64,000 bases of DNA from Brevibacillus centrosporus. GTDB taxonomy: Bacteria; Bacillota; Bacilli; Brevibacillales; Brevibacillaceae. The stretch lies in contig NZ_RHHP01000010.1 of assembly GCF_003710815.1 (NCBI RefSeq), positions 124,001 through 188,000 on the forward strand, read 5' to 3'. Below are positions 43,093 through 52,089 of the stretch, one piece after another. Positions within the stretch are counted from its first letter, which is position 1; the number at the start of each line of letters is the position of its first letter. The notes under the pieces were generated by a model that saw only the letters and a program-made list of their open reading frames with translations, was not told the origin of the DNA and did not search any database. The translations under genes were made by a program, and so were the position numbers.

Positions 43093-43557
43093 ATGAACAG
43101 AAACATATCCTTGATTCGTTCAGCGAAGCTGGCCGCTGTCGATTATGCATACGCGAGTGTTGTGCCTGCGGGAATGGATGTCATCTTTTTGGCTGGTGCC
43201 TGCCCGCTCGATCAAGACGGGAACGTCCCTTACCCCACAGATTACGCCAAGCAATCGGAGCTTTGTATGGACAATCTGAAAGAAGCCCTGCAGGCAAGCG
43301 GTGCCACCCTGACGGATGTTGTCTACACGAGAGTGCTTGTCGCGTCACAGAACCAGGAGGATTTAGTAACAGCTTGGCGCGCAATCCGTACGCAATTTGG
43401 CGATCATGATGTTCCAAGCACCTTGTCTGGAGTAACTGTACTTGGATATACGAACCAATTAGTAGAGATTGAAGCGGTGGCTGCCATAGCGCACCAAGAA
43501 CCCGCCCATTATGCGACAGATCTGGTCAAGCGAGTTCTTTTCAGTGGTGATGAATAG
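43093..43557 (+). CDS. RidA/YjgF/YER057c-family protein
   Basis: A 154-residue member of the RidA family, whose archetype hydrolyses reactive enamine and imine intermediates from PLP enzymes. The conserved Arg lies in VVYTRVLVAS and the Glu-bearing LVEIEAVAAIA follows, with the usual C-terminal domain length plus a short extra tail. ATG 43093 follows GGGGA; the open frame reaches further upstream through the preceding terminator and is not coding there. It is monocistronic by appearance. Exact substrate cannot be assigned. Confidence 0.87.
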   Translation: MNRNISLIRSAKLAAVDYAYASVVPAGMDVIFLAGACPLDQDGNVPYPTDYAKQSELCMDNLKEALQASGATLTDVVYTRVLVASQNQEDLVTAWRAIRTQFGDHDVPSTLSGVTVLGYTNQLVEIEAVAAIAHQEPAHYATDLVKRVLFSGDE

Positions 43558-43702
43558 TCTTAGGCTGAATAATAAAGTAGTAGACTGGCAGATGAGCTAA
43601 GGTAACGGGCTGCATACTTGAATACGTGTATAGAAAATTCCCTCAACAATCCTATTTAAAAGACGAGTTCTTAAACTAAATGATGAAAATAAAGGTGATT
43701 AT

Positions 43703-44362
43703 GTGCAATTTGTCATTAAAAGAGTACCTCTTGGGAAAAAGGTGATTTCCGTATTAACTCCTCAAAATGTTCCAGATAATTTATGGTTTGCTGAACCATT
43801 AATAACTTCAAGAGCTATCTTAGGTGACGCTAATGGATTTGCCTTTCTTTCTGAACTTTTTTTGATAGCTGTTGAAAACCAAATCCCTAATGTGATGTTT
43901 TTTGTTCCTAGACCATACAAAAATAATCATACGCCTGTGCTTGCAACAAAAGAGATAAGATCCTGGTACAACATTGGGAAATATGATTTAGACCTCGTTC
44001 TTTTTAATTATCACATACTACAAATTAGGCCAAAGGAAATTAAAAGGGTTATAAACTCCCTAACATATCTTCCGGGGAAAGAGATTAATCTAATGCCCAA
44101 ATCCACTTTGCTTAATGATTATATAGACACTTGGAATCATTGGAGATTGAAAAGGCTACTTAATACTAAAGCCTTTTCTAAGTATCTGGCCGTTTCAGGA
44201 AACAGAGATATACTGTTATACTTGGCGTATCAAGCCGATAGGTTTAAAGATATCGAAGATGATGAGGAGTATAATTTTAGACATTCTCATGCGGATACCA
44301 TTGGAACTTCTGTAGATAACGGAATGGATTTTTATTATTACTATGAAAATTCGCTTAAATAA
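43703..44362 (+). CDS. AT-rich orphan protein of unknown function
   Basis: A 219-residue soluble protein I do not recognise, starting GTG 43703 after AAAGGTGA. Aromatic residues and Asn/Ile/Lys are plentiful and the gene is markedly more AT-rich than its neighbours, suggesting horizontal transfer. It lies directly upstream of IS3 and IS21 remnants. Notable segments: NVPDNLWFAEPLITSR, NIGKYDLDLVLFNYHILQIR and a C-terminus with DNGMDFYYYYENSLK. It might be an immunity-type protein of a lost toxin system, given size, composition and setting, but this is only a guess. Confidence 0.5.
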   Translation: MQFVIKRVPLGKKVISVLTPQNVPDNLWFAEPLITSRAILGDANGFAFLSELFLIAVENQIPNVMFFVPRPYKNNHTPVLATKEIRSWYNIGKYDLDLVLFNYHILQIRPKEIKRVINSLTYLPGKEINLMPKSTLLNDYIDTWNHWRLKRLLNTKAFSKYLAVSGNRDILLYLAYQADRFKDIEDDEEYNFRHSHADTIGTSVDNGMDFYYYYENSLK

Positions 44363-44428
44363 GTAGTGTTTTCTCGGTTTCGATAGTGGCGTAAACACGA
44401 AAAGAGGCTGCTGGTGTTAATACCGGCA

Positions 44429-44838
44429 GCCTGAGCTGCGAAGCAAAGGATGTTGTGCGTACGCTTCAAAGTGCATTGACGAAGCGCCAGTTATTTGAAG
44501 CTCTTGAAAAGCCTGTGATTCGTTTTGATAATGGACCGCAGTTTGTTTCCCATGCCTTTCAACAAGCATGTGAAAGCTTTGGTGTGGAACATGAACGAAT
44601 TCCACCAAAAACGCCAAATATGAACGTTCACATCGAGTCATTTCATCGGCTTCCCCAGGATGAGTGTTTGTCACGATATGAGTTTCAGACGTATGGAGAA
44701 GCCTACCAGGCAGTTACAGAGTACGTTCGGTATTACAATGAGCGACGAATCCATTCTAGCATTCGTGACCTTTCTCCATATGCGTTTTACGAAAAAAACA
44801 AAAAACAGCTTATCTCGATAAAAGCTGTTCGTCTATGA
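44429..44838 (+). pseudogene. IS3-family transposase (OrfB) C-terminal remnant
   Basis: The frame encodes the last third of an IS3-type integrase: KRQLFEALEKPVIRFDNGPQ with the second catalytic Asp, HIESFHRLPQDECLSRYEF with the catalytic Glu, then YVRYYNERRIHSSI. The first part, OrfA and the left end are gone. A hairpin with AGGCTGCTGGT and ACCGGCAGCCT arms sits right at the upstream break. Non-functional. Confidence 0.8.
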
Positions 44839-45140
44839 GTACAATTCGGAAGAAAACAAAGATTAAGGGAGTATGTGTCCAAAATCAGGGGGTTAATCCG
44901 TTATCCCCCTCATTAGTATCAATAAAGAAACTATCTTACAAAAAAGTGTGTACTTGCCGGAAAGTATACAACGTTTTATTATAACTGTCACTGTACATTG
45001 AAATAATGCCGCATGACGAGGGAGTACATGGGGAATAATCGATACATGTGCAAAATTACAGATCGCTAGGGTAACACGTTCGATTCCAGATATTCCGATA
45101 CCTCTTCATAGGACAATCGTGAAGGGGACGGAGACTGGAG

Positions 45141-45435
45141 ATGCTGAAGATGAGTCAGGTGGAAACGATAAAAGATTTACAGGCGCAAGGGCTGGGGCAG
45201 GTGGCTATAGCTGAACGTCTGAACATCTCATGAAAGACAGTGAGCAAGTATATAGTCCACGAGAAAGGAAATGTCGAGAACAAGGTCGGCATCATGAGAC
45301 GCAATCTGTTCTTTTCTTTGCCCACATCGCCGCCCTGTTCGAACAGGATAAGAAGACGTTCCTCTACTTGCCGAAAACAACGTTGCCGCTTGCCTATACA
45401 CCCGCATGGAACTATAGCAATACCAGCAGAAGTTA
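45141..45435 (+). pseudogene. IS21-family transposase (IstA) remnant, fragmented
   Basis: ATG 45141 to TGA 45233 gives an HTH segment typical of IstA N-termini (VETIKDLQAQGLGQVAIAER). After the stop, another frame reads HEKGNVENKVGIMRRN, an IstA internal segment, and a third frame reads LFEQDKKTFLYLP, a later segment. At least two frameshifts and large internal deletions are therefore present. The 300 bases between this and the IS3 remnant show no gene. Confidence 0.65.
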
Positions 45436-45450
45436 AAAGGAGAAATCAAC

Positions 45451-46569
45451 TTGACAACAAGTACCCAACAAAAGTTTTCGCGTCTTTTCACTGACATTCG
45501 GATTGGTCATTTGACATTAAAAAATCGTATCGGCTTAGCTCCGATGACCAGAGTAAGTGCTACTGAAGATGGCCAAGCAACCCAAATCATGATTGACTAT
45601 TATAAAAGCTATGCACAGGGTGGTTTTGGATTCTTGATCACGGAAGGTGCCTATCCCGATGAAACGTATAGCCAAGGGTATTTGAATCAGTCAGGAATAG
45701 CAAATGAGAAGCATATCGCTGCATGGAGAAAGATAACTGAGGCGGTACATCAATCCGGATCCAAAATCATCGTCCAATTGATGCACGCAGGAGCCCAATC
45801 ACAAGGAAATCGTTACAAGAGTGAGATCATCGCGCCCTCTCACGTACGAGCAAAAGGTGAACAGCTTCCGTTCTATGTCGGGGAAGGGCCTTATAAAAAC
45901 CCAAAACCAATGACGAAAGCGGACATCCAAGAGGTCGTTCGCAGTTTTGCAGAAGCTGCCAAGCGAGCAAAAGCAGCAGGGTTCGATGGAGTAGAAATCC
46001 ACGGTGCAAACGGCTACTTGCTTGACGAGTACCTGACGGATTATATGAATCAAAGAACGGATGAATACGGAGGCTCAACAGAGAACCGGGTCCGTATTCT
46101 TATCGAGGTTGCTAACGCTGTGCGTGAAGCGGTTGGGACCGATTTTGTCGTAGGAATCCGTATCTCGCAAGGGAAGGTCAGTGATTACCATCATAAATGG
46201 GCCGGAGCCGAAAAGGATGCTGAAATCATTTTTTCAAGCTTGAGCAGAGTAGGATTGGATTATATCCATGTAACCGAATATGATGCGACACAACCGGCAT
46301 TTGAAGGAACCGACCATACGCTGGCGGCATTGGCCAAAAAATTCAGTAAAGTTCCGGTAATTGCGAATGGCCATCTCGAAGATCCTGAGAAAGCGGAGCA
46401 GCTCTTGATACGCGGTGAGGCTGATCTTATCACCTTGGGTAAAGGAGCGCTTGCTAATCATGACTGGCCCAAGCGAATCGCGGCAGGGCAGCCTCTGCGG
46501 GAATTTAACCCGGAAATTTTGGGGCCTAAAGCCAACATAAAGGATCAAGAATTGATCATAAACGGCTAG
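45451..46569 (+). CDS. NADH:flavin oxidoreductase, old yellow enzyme family
   Basis: TIM-barrel FMN enzyme of 372 residues (PF00724). Seen: LKNRIGLAPMTRVSATEDG, QLMHAGAQSQ, EIHGANGYLLDEYLTDYMNQ with the substrate-binding His and Asn, RTDEYGGSTENR and the C-terminal phosphate site LITLGKGALANHDWP. OYE enzymes reduce activated C=C bonds. Start is TTG 45451 with AAAAGGAGA upstream. A luciferase-like flavin monooxygenase follows 47 bases later, so the two flavoenzymes probably form one unit; both together are common in xenobiotic or quinone stress responses. Confidence 0.92.
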   Translation: MTTSTQQKFSRLFTDIRIGHLTLKNRIGLAPMTRVSATEDGQATQIMIDYYKSYAQGGFGFLITEGAYPDETYSQGYLNQSGIANEKHIAAWRKITEAVHQSGSKIIVQLMHAGAQSQGNRYKSEIIAPSHVRAKGEQLPFYVGEGPYKNPKPMTKADIQEVVRSFAEAAKRAKAAGFDGVEIHGANGYLLDEYLTDYMNQRTDEYGGSTENRVRILIEVANAVREAVGTDFVVGIRISQGKVSDYHHKWAGAEKDAEIIFSSLSRVGLDYIHVTEYDATQPAFEGTDHTLAALAKKFSKVPVIANGHLEDPEKAEQLLIRGEADLITLGKGALANHDWPKRIAAGQPLREFNPEILGPKANIKDQELIING

Positions 46570-46616
46570 GTCGGGAGTCGAATCTTCAATATCGTCACTG
46601 AAATGAGGAAGATGAC

Positions 46617-47642
46617 ATGTCTGAAAATAAAACAAACAAGCGTCTGAGCGACGTCCCATTCTCTGTTCTCGATCTGTCCCCGATTGTCGCGGGCGGCAGT
46701 CCAGCCGAGTCTTTGCGCAACACGCTTGATCTTGCCCAGCATGCAGAGAAGTGGAGCTACAACCGGTACTGGCTGGCGGAGCACCACAATATGCCCTTTA
46801 TTGCGAGCTCCGCTACTTCGGTAGTGATCTCCCATGTGGCAGCCGGCACGTCAAGAATCCGAGTGGGTTCAGGCGGTATCATGCTTCCCAATCATTCGCC
46901 CCTGGTGATCGCGGAGCAGTTCGGAACGCTGGAATCCTTGTTCCCGGGACGCATTGATCTCGGTCTCGGACGAGCACCCGGTACGGATCAGCGAACCGCA
47001 CGTGCACTGCGCCGCGACAGTAGGAATGACGGAGAAGATTTCCCGGATCAGTTGGATGAGCTGCGGGCCTACTTCGACCCGTCGTTATCATCAGTCCCTA
47101 ATCATGTGAGGGCTATTCCTGGAGAGGGCTTGCCTATTCCTATATGGCTGCTTGGCTCGAGCGGGTTCAGCGCGCAGCTAGCTGGTCAGCTAGGTCTGCC
47201 ATTCGCCTATGCCAGCCACTTTTCGCCTGCCAACACCGTGCCGGCGATACAATTATATCGGCGTTCCTTCCAGCCATCGAAAGTACTGGAGAAACCTTAT
47301 GCGATGGTCGGTGTCAACGTCATTGCAGCGGATACGGATGACGAAGCGAAACGTCTGGGAACAACTTTGCAGCAGCAATTTTTAAACCTGATCCGGGGCA
47401 ATGAAGTGCCTCTGCAGCCGCCGGTGGATACCATGGATGGTCTTTGGAGCGAATACGAAAAGCGAGCCTTGGAGCAGCAGCTCGGTTCATCCATATTCGG
47501 CAGTCCGGATACTGTGAAGCAAAAGCTGCAATTCTTTCTGGACGATACCCAGGCTGATGAAGTTATGGTCATCGCCCAAATGTTCGACCACAAGGCGCGC
47601 CTGCACTCCTACGAAATCGTTGCAGATATCGTCAAAGCGTAG
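46617..47642 (+). CDS. LLM-class flavin-dependent oxidoreductase (luciferase-like)
   Basis: A 341-residue luciferase-like monooxygenase family protein. Family motifs: [11 protein letters not shown] at the N-terminus, [48 protein letters not shown] and [12 protein letters not shown]. It belongs to the large MsnO8-like group often annotated only by class. GAGGAAG lies before ATG 46617. Probably co-transcribed with the upstream OYE. Substrate unknown. Confidence 0.9.
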   Translation: MSENKTNKRLSDVPFSVLDLSPIVAGGSPAESLRNTLDLAQHAEKWSYNRYWLAEHHNMPFIASSATSVVISHVAAGTSRIRVGSGGIMLPNHSPLVIAEQFGTLESLFPGRIDLGLGRAPGTDQRTARALRRDSRNDGEDFPDQLDELRAYFDPSLSSVPNHVRAIPGEGLPIPIWLLGSSGFSAQLAGQLGLPFAYASHFSPANTVPAIQLYRRSFQPSKVLEKPYAMVGVNVIAADTDDEAKRLGTTLQQQFLNLIRGNEVPLQPPVDTMDGLWSEYEKRALEQQLGSSIFGSPDTVKQKLQFFLDDTQADEVMVIAQMFDHKARLHSYEIVADIVKA

Positions 47643-47692
47643 GGTGCAAGAGAGACTGAAGTTTCAATGCAACAATAATCACCAAAACATGG

Positions 47693-47716
47693 GACTGCCG
47701 CGGCAGTCTCTTTGCA
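47693..47716 (+). terminator. Likely terminator after the flavoenzyme pair
   Basis: A perfect palindrome GACTGCCG/CGGCAGTC (47693-47708), followed by TCTTTGCACTTTT. The loop is minimal and the T tract interrupted. Confidence 0.5.
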
Positions 47717-47727
47717 CTTTTCGCCGC

Positions 47728-47780
47728 TATGACCGTTAAGGTGAACCGTATCATAACGAACGGAAAAGTTGTTAAAATAA
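47728..47780 (+). repeat. Left half of a dispersed repeat (copy split by the 47.8-49.2 kb insert)
   Basis: The block from TATGACCGT through GTTGTTAAAATAA matches 57651-57700 at roughly 80% with small gaps. The right half of the same element is found not here but at 49252-49332, so this copy appears interrupted. Confidence 0.55.
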
Positions 47781-48083
47781 AACCAGCTAATATCTTGTCA
47801 ATAATGATCTCTAAATTCATTAAAACTCGATGATCTACTAAAGATGCGCATGCCAAATATCCTTCCACCGAAAAAGCAAGAAAACCGGCAGAAGGTGCAC
47901 CGCATTACGTCTGTCGGACCAACAATAAATCGGTAGCTTTCGTAGTGGCTGCGTTCTTTTGTTTTGCCGCTTCCACAACTTGCGGGGTTCCCGTAAAAAT
48001 ATTTTATTATCCAGGCACTTGAACCACATTCAGTCATATACAGGTGATAGCAGTTCGAAACTATTGAGGAGGATTTTATACAA
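47781..48083. other. Gene-poor stretch before the royal-jelly-like gene
   Basis: No intact gene. A short minus-strand frame within about 47910-48010 reads like protein (TGTPQVVEAAKQKN, then AATTKATDLLLVRQT) but has no start signal; it may be the end of a lost gene. The promoter for the next gene should lie here; none could be fixed. Confidence 0.3.
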
Positions 48084-49172
48084 GTGATGTTACCGAGTGA
48101 AAAGTATTTCGGTAAGTTTGAGGCGGTTTTTTTATTTTACGGAGCCATGCCTACAGGCGTTACTGTTTCTGAAACCGGACGTATTTTTATTTGCTTTCCG
48201 AAATGGGGAGACGACGTTAAATTTACGGTAGCTGAAATCGTTCACGATACATTACAGCCTTATCCTAGTTTAGACGCTAATGTGGTAAGCCCATCGAATA
48301 TCACAAAGTCCTTCATTAGTGTCCAAAGTGTCGTTGCTGATGGAAATGGAACACTTTGGGTACTGGATACAGGAGCTCCTAATTTCTCAGAACCTATCAA
48401 AGGGGGGGCGAAGTTAGTCGCTGTAGATTTACATTCAAATACAATAAGAAGTGTATATACATTTACGGAAGATGTTGTCCTGCCAACCACTTATCTGAAT
48501 GATGTGCGATTTGATTTTCGTGTTGGTAAAGTAGGTTATGCTTATATAACGGATTCGTCTTCCCGAGGACCAGGAGCCATTATTGTCGTTGATTTAGAAA
48601 CGGGTTATGCTTGGAGACGGTTAAACGGGGCAAATTCAACTTCGCCCGATCTCTTTTTCTTACCGAAAGTTGAAGGTAAAATCCTGATGAATCGAAACAA
48701 AGACGGATCTACTTCACCCTTCCGATTGGCATCCGATGGTATAGCGATTTCCCCGGACGGCAAGATGTTGTATTTCTGTCCTCTCTCCAGTCGTCATCTG
48801 TACTCGATTTCAACGGAAGCCCTTAGAGACCGAAGGATACCGGATATGAATTTACAGCATCACGTGAAGTATTGGGGAGAAAAAGGTGCTTCAGATGGAA
48901 TGATCACCGATGCAAAAGGAAACGTTTACGCTGGAGACTATGAAAACAATAGTATTCGAAAGATATTGCCGAATGGAATAATGGAAACCATCGCACATGA
49001 TCCGAGAATTTTATGGCCGGATACTTTTTCTATAGGTCCAGATCAATACTTATATTTCATCGTGAACCAATTACATCGGCAGGCAAGATTTCATTATGGA
49101 AATGACCTGCGGCAGAAGCCTTATAGTTTACTCCGTATGAAAATAGGCGAACCACCTGCTCCTACCTTTTAA
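48084..49172 (+). CDS. Major royal jelly/yellow-family beta-propeller protein
   Basis: A 362-residue six-bladed propeller of the MRJP/yellow family (PF03022), also found in bacteria and sometimes labelled dopachrome-tautomerase related. Typical features: ETGRIFICFPKWGDD, VQSVVADGNGTLWVLDTG, TYLNDVRFDFR, AYITDSSSRGPGAIIVVDLE, DGIAISPDGKMLYFCPLSS and LWPDTFSIGPDQYLYFIVNQ. Signal peptide not seen. GTG 48084 (or ATG 48087) follows AGGAGGA at a slightly long distance. More AT-rich than the flanks and lying between two halves of a repeat, it looks like an insertion. Function unknown. Confidence 0.85.
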   Translation: MMLPSEKYFGKFEAVFLFYGAMPTGVTVSETGRIFICFPKWGDDVKFTVAEIVHDTLQPYPSLDANVVSPSNITKSFISVQSVVADGNGTLWVLDTGAPNFSEPIKGGAKLVAVDLHSNTIRSVYTFTEDVVLPTTYLNDVRFDFRVGKVGYAYITDSSSRGPGAIIVVDLETGYAWRRLNGANSTSPDLFFLPKVEGKILMNRNKDGSTSPFRLASDGIAISPDGKMLYFCPLSSRHLYSISTEALRDRRIPDMNLQHHVKYWGEKGASDGMITDAKGNVYAGDYENNSIRKILPNGIMETIAHDPRILWPDTFSIGPDQYLYFIVNQLHRQARFHYGNDLRQKPYSLLRMKIGEPPAPTF

Positions 49173-49251
49173 TAAAAATTCACTTTACAATGCAATTTAT
49201 GACTTTATGGTTATTAAGAATTTGGAGGTTGCCGCTTGGTAGCCTGTTCAG

Positions 49252-49332
49252 CTAACGGGACCGATAACCAAAAACACACCACGACAAAGCTGCTGCGATG
49301 ATGATCGGCAGCTTTGTTGCGCTAACAGGCAG
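49252..49332 (+). repeat. Right half of the dispersed repeat with internal hairpin
   Basis: The block from CTAACGGGA to GCTAACAGGCAG matches 57698-57779 at about 85%. The inner stem ACAAAGCTGCTG/CGGCAGCTTTGT has one G-U pair. The stem could act as a terminator-like structure after the royal-jelly-like gene. Confidence 0.65.
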
Positions 49333-49452
49333 TTTAATTCAGTTACTACAAAGGACGAATTCATTTTATTTTTGCGTTCTTTAAGGAGCGACTTACAAAC
49401 AAACTCAAAAGAATGGGAAAATCAATCATTTTCTGTTTATTGCTATCATGAA

Positions 49453-49477
49453 AAAAACAGCCGATTTGGCTGTTTTT
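49453..49477. terminator. Bidirectional terminator downstream of the LtaS-like gene
   Basis: AAAAACAGCC (49453-49462) pairs perfectly with GGCTGTTTTT (49468-49477), giving a T run on both strands. Confidence 0.82.
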
Positions 49478-49498
49478 GTTCGAAGAAGAGAACTTTGT

Positions 49499-51322
49499 TT
49501 ATGGAAGAAGCATATTGCTGCGAATCAGCCTGTCGGCATAGAGCGGTCCTTGTTTCGCCCAAGTTGCCCGCTCATTGGGCAGATTTCCAACGACATCGCC
49601 CTTTCGAAGAACAGCAAAGTCGTCAGCGGTCGTAAATAAATTTCGCCCAAGGGTTGCCTGCGAGAGGGGTGATGCAGGAAGCCCGAACAAATGAGCGAGA
49701 GTCGGCAATATATCAACTTGTCCGCCATGAATCGAAATTTCTTTTTCGGATAGGGAAGGATGATAAATCAGAAACGGGACGCGTTTGTGATTTTCCTTCC
49801 ACCAATTCCCTGAAAGCGGAGTTGTTGCAACTTCGTCATCGTAGTATTTGTGAATGCCTTCGTGATCCCCATAAACGACGACGACAGTGCGATCGAGCAG
49901 GTTGTTTTCGCGAAGCGAGGCAAGCAATTTCCCGATTTGGGCATCGACGTAATGTATACTTTGGAAATACCCGCCCATCCGATGCTGATCTAGCTGCGCG
50001 GGCAAGCGCATCGATCGATACTTCTCATCCAAATCAAAGGGAGCATGCGAAGACAAGGTCACCGCAAAAGAAACAAACGGCTGTGGCTGCTTGGCAAGTG
50101 TTTGGGATACTTCTTGCAAAAAAGCCTGGTCACTAATCCCCATGCCGATCCGTTCTGCCTCGCCAATATCAAGCGAATCGATACGGGTGTCATAGCCAAG
50201 AGACTGATGGGCTGTTTTCCAGTTCCAATACGCTCCTTTGTCAGGATGCATGGAAATACTTGAATAGCCGCTCTCTTCAAACCATTTCGGTAGTGATGGA
50301 TAGCGGTGCATCGGAAAGCGAACAAATACACTGCTTTTTCGCAGAGGATACACGCCCGTATTCGCCGTAAATTCCGCATCCGAAGTGGTTCCTTCTCCCA
50401 CTTGTTCGTAGAAGCGAGAGAACCAATAGCTATGTTGTTTCATTTCGTTTAAAGTGGGGGTGATGGCTTGTCCTTCTACCGACTGTCCCCACACAAACGC
50501 TTCCAAGGATTCTACTTGTAGAAGAAGCAAATTGTACCCACGAAACTGCCCGAACGGCTCCCGCGAAGCTTCTTCCAAGTTACTTTCTTTTTGTGCGTAC
50601 CAGTCCTTGATTTTCTCTTTCTCGCTTGCGTCAAGGGCAAGCGTTTCTCCTTCTTTCGCCGTTTCGATCGCATCTAGTATGTGATAGCCGATCGGGCTGA
50701 GATTGTAGGCGGTACCCTCTGAGTCGATAGTGGAATACAGCGCCCAAGAATCGCGAAGCGGGGTATAGGCCTTCAGCGCAGGGATCGCACTTGTGCAGAA
50801 GAGGCAAACAATCAGCCAGCAGGAAAACGCCCTCCATGAACGCACCTCCTCTTGAAACCAAGTCGGACACATCCACAAGTGGATCGGGATGATCATTACA
50901 TCGAAGATCAGCAACAAGTCCCAAGGGCGCGCCATGGAACGAATGGAACCGCCGAGGTCTTGCAGGTTCCCTGATTGCTGCAACACATGCAAAGACGGCA
51001 AGGTTTCAAACCCACGAAAATACCACAAATCACTGACGACGATGGCCGATAATATCGCAAGAAGTCCCCAGCCGATCCACGCTTTTGCGCGCCCGCGAAA
51101 CAGGAAAAGCAGACAGAGAAACAAGCCCAAAAATCCGATGTAAAAGGGAAATCGCCAAAGGATCATGACAAAACTCAAGAAAAATCGGGATGTGTCATGA
51201 CTCTCATCCAGGAGAAATCCGTAAAACAGGACACATTTCATCCAAGCTAGCACAAAAAACAGGACGAAGGCACTACGCTTACCGTTCATTCTCTCGTATC
51301 TACCTTCTCTCTTTTTTCTCAT
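49499..51322 (-). CDS. LtaS-family sulfatase (lipoteichoic acid synthase-like)
   Basis: Membrane-anchored phosphoglycerol transferase of the LtaS family, 607 residues: about five N-terminal membrane segments (to about residue 180), then an extracellular sulfatase-fold domain. The nucleophile is T313 in GTTSDAEF, with a metal-site Glu in QVESLE (E271) and the Asp-His pair in VVYGDHEG. Members polymerise glycerolphosphate on lipoteichoic acid or prime it. ATG 51322 is used; ATG 51289 is an alternative. It stands alone, with a terminator downstream. Which teichoic-acid step it performs is not clear. Confidence 0.88.
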   Translation of the reverse strand: MRKKREGRYERMNGKRSAFVLFFVLAWMKCVLFYGFLLDESHDTSRFFLSFVMILWRFPFYIGFLGLFLCLLFLFRGRAKAWIGWGLLAILSAIVVSDLWYFRGFETLPSLHVLQQSGNLQDLGGSIRSMARPWDLLLIFDVMIIPIHLWMCPTWFQEEVRSWRAFSCWLIVCLFCTSAIPALKAYTPLRDSWALYSTIDSEGTAYNLSPIGYHILDAIETAKEGETLALDASEKEKIKDWYAQKESNLEEASREPFGQFRGYNLLLLQVESLEAFVWGQSVEGQAITPTLNEMKQHSYWFSRFYEQVGEGTTSDAEFTANTGVYPLRKSSVFVRFPMHRYPSLPKWFEESGYSSISMHPDKGAYWNWKTAHQSLGYDTRIDSLDIGEAERIGMGISDQAFLQEVSQTLAKQPQPFVSFAVTLSSHAPFDLDEKYRSMRLPAQLDQHRMGGYFQSIHYVDAQIGKLLASLRENNLLDRTVVVVYGDHEGIHKYYDDEVATTPLSGNWWKENHKRVPFLIYHPSLSEKEISIHGGQVDILPTLAHLFGLPASPLSQATLGRNLFTTADDFAVLRKGDVVGNLPNERATWAKQGPLYADRLIRSNMLLP

Positions 51323-51566
51323 CTTCTTAGCATACGGATGCCCATTTAGACGCGCAACAACTAATTGTTAAATGCCCCCCCAAATGCCATTAGAAGCCGC
51401 GATTGAATATGCAAAATTGCATCCGCTTTTGACTGGAAAACAGGGTGTCAACCATCTCCACCCGGTAAGTTACTGTTTCTAACAGTGCTTGAGATAAAGC
51501 AGAGGTTGTTGATGGAATTATTTAACAAATGGCATGTTCATTTAAAAACAACATTATACGAATAGT

Positions 51567-52020
51567 TTGCATTGGGGATGGCATTGTGGAACAGGTTCAG
51601 AGGTAGTGAAGCAGCAACAATGTTTAGGAGTAATACATTGTCCGTTTGGTTTTGAAAAAGTGGCTGGTTATATGCACAGAAATATCGCTATTAATAAACT
51701 GAATGAAGACATAGCAAGTTATGAAAGCGATTTTGATGGAAAGTCAGGAGATATACTATTGGGTGGGGGTGGGGGTAGTGGAGAAACATGAAGATTGGGA
51801 CGAATTTGACAGCTTCGATGAAATATACAAAGCGTTTTGGACGCCCACGGAAGCATTTGCTTTTGGAGATGGTTACACAAGGTTAAGATGGAACCCAGGT
51901 CTGTCTATGGAAGTTTGGTTAGTTCAACATACATTGTCATTTTTGAAAACCTATTACTTTAAAGAATATGAGCACTCCGTTGGTCAGTCTAAAACTATTT
52001 TCAATTACCTGGTGATTTAG
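51567..52020 (+). pseudogene. Frameshifted hypothetical protein with a poly-G tract
   Basis: Two overlapping frames read as one protein. The first (51567-51791) contains CLGVIHCPFGFEKVAGYMHR and ends GDILLGGGGGSGET; the second (to 52020) continues EDWDEFDSFDEIYKAFWTPT and FGDGYTRLRWNPG. The switch falls at a run of GGGT/GGGGG repeats at about 51761-51778, so a one-base slip at the G tract explains it. No convincing start is seen upstream. Size and style resemble an immunity-type protein, but I cannot name a family. About 100-190 bases earlier a 30-codon frame starting MPLEAAIEYAKLHPLLTG may be the end of a lost neighbour. Confidence 0.5.
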
Positions 52021-52021
52021 A

Positions 52022-52057
52022 AGACCGGAACCCCTGTACCATAAGGGGTTCCGGTCT
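52022..52057. terminator. Strong hairpin between convergent genes, serC side
   Basis: AGACCGGAACCCCT (52022-52035) pairs perfectly with AGGGGTTCCGGTCT (52044-52057). T tracts are weak on both strands, but position and stability suggest it ends serC transcription. Confidence 0.65.
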
Positions 52058-52089
52058 AAAACTCTATTATCACTGAACAGAAGGAACAA

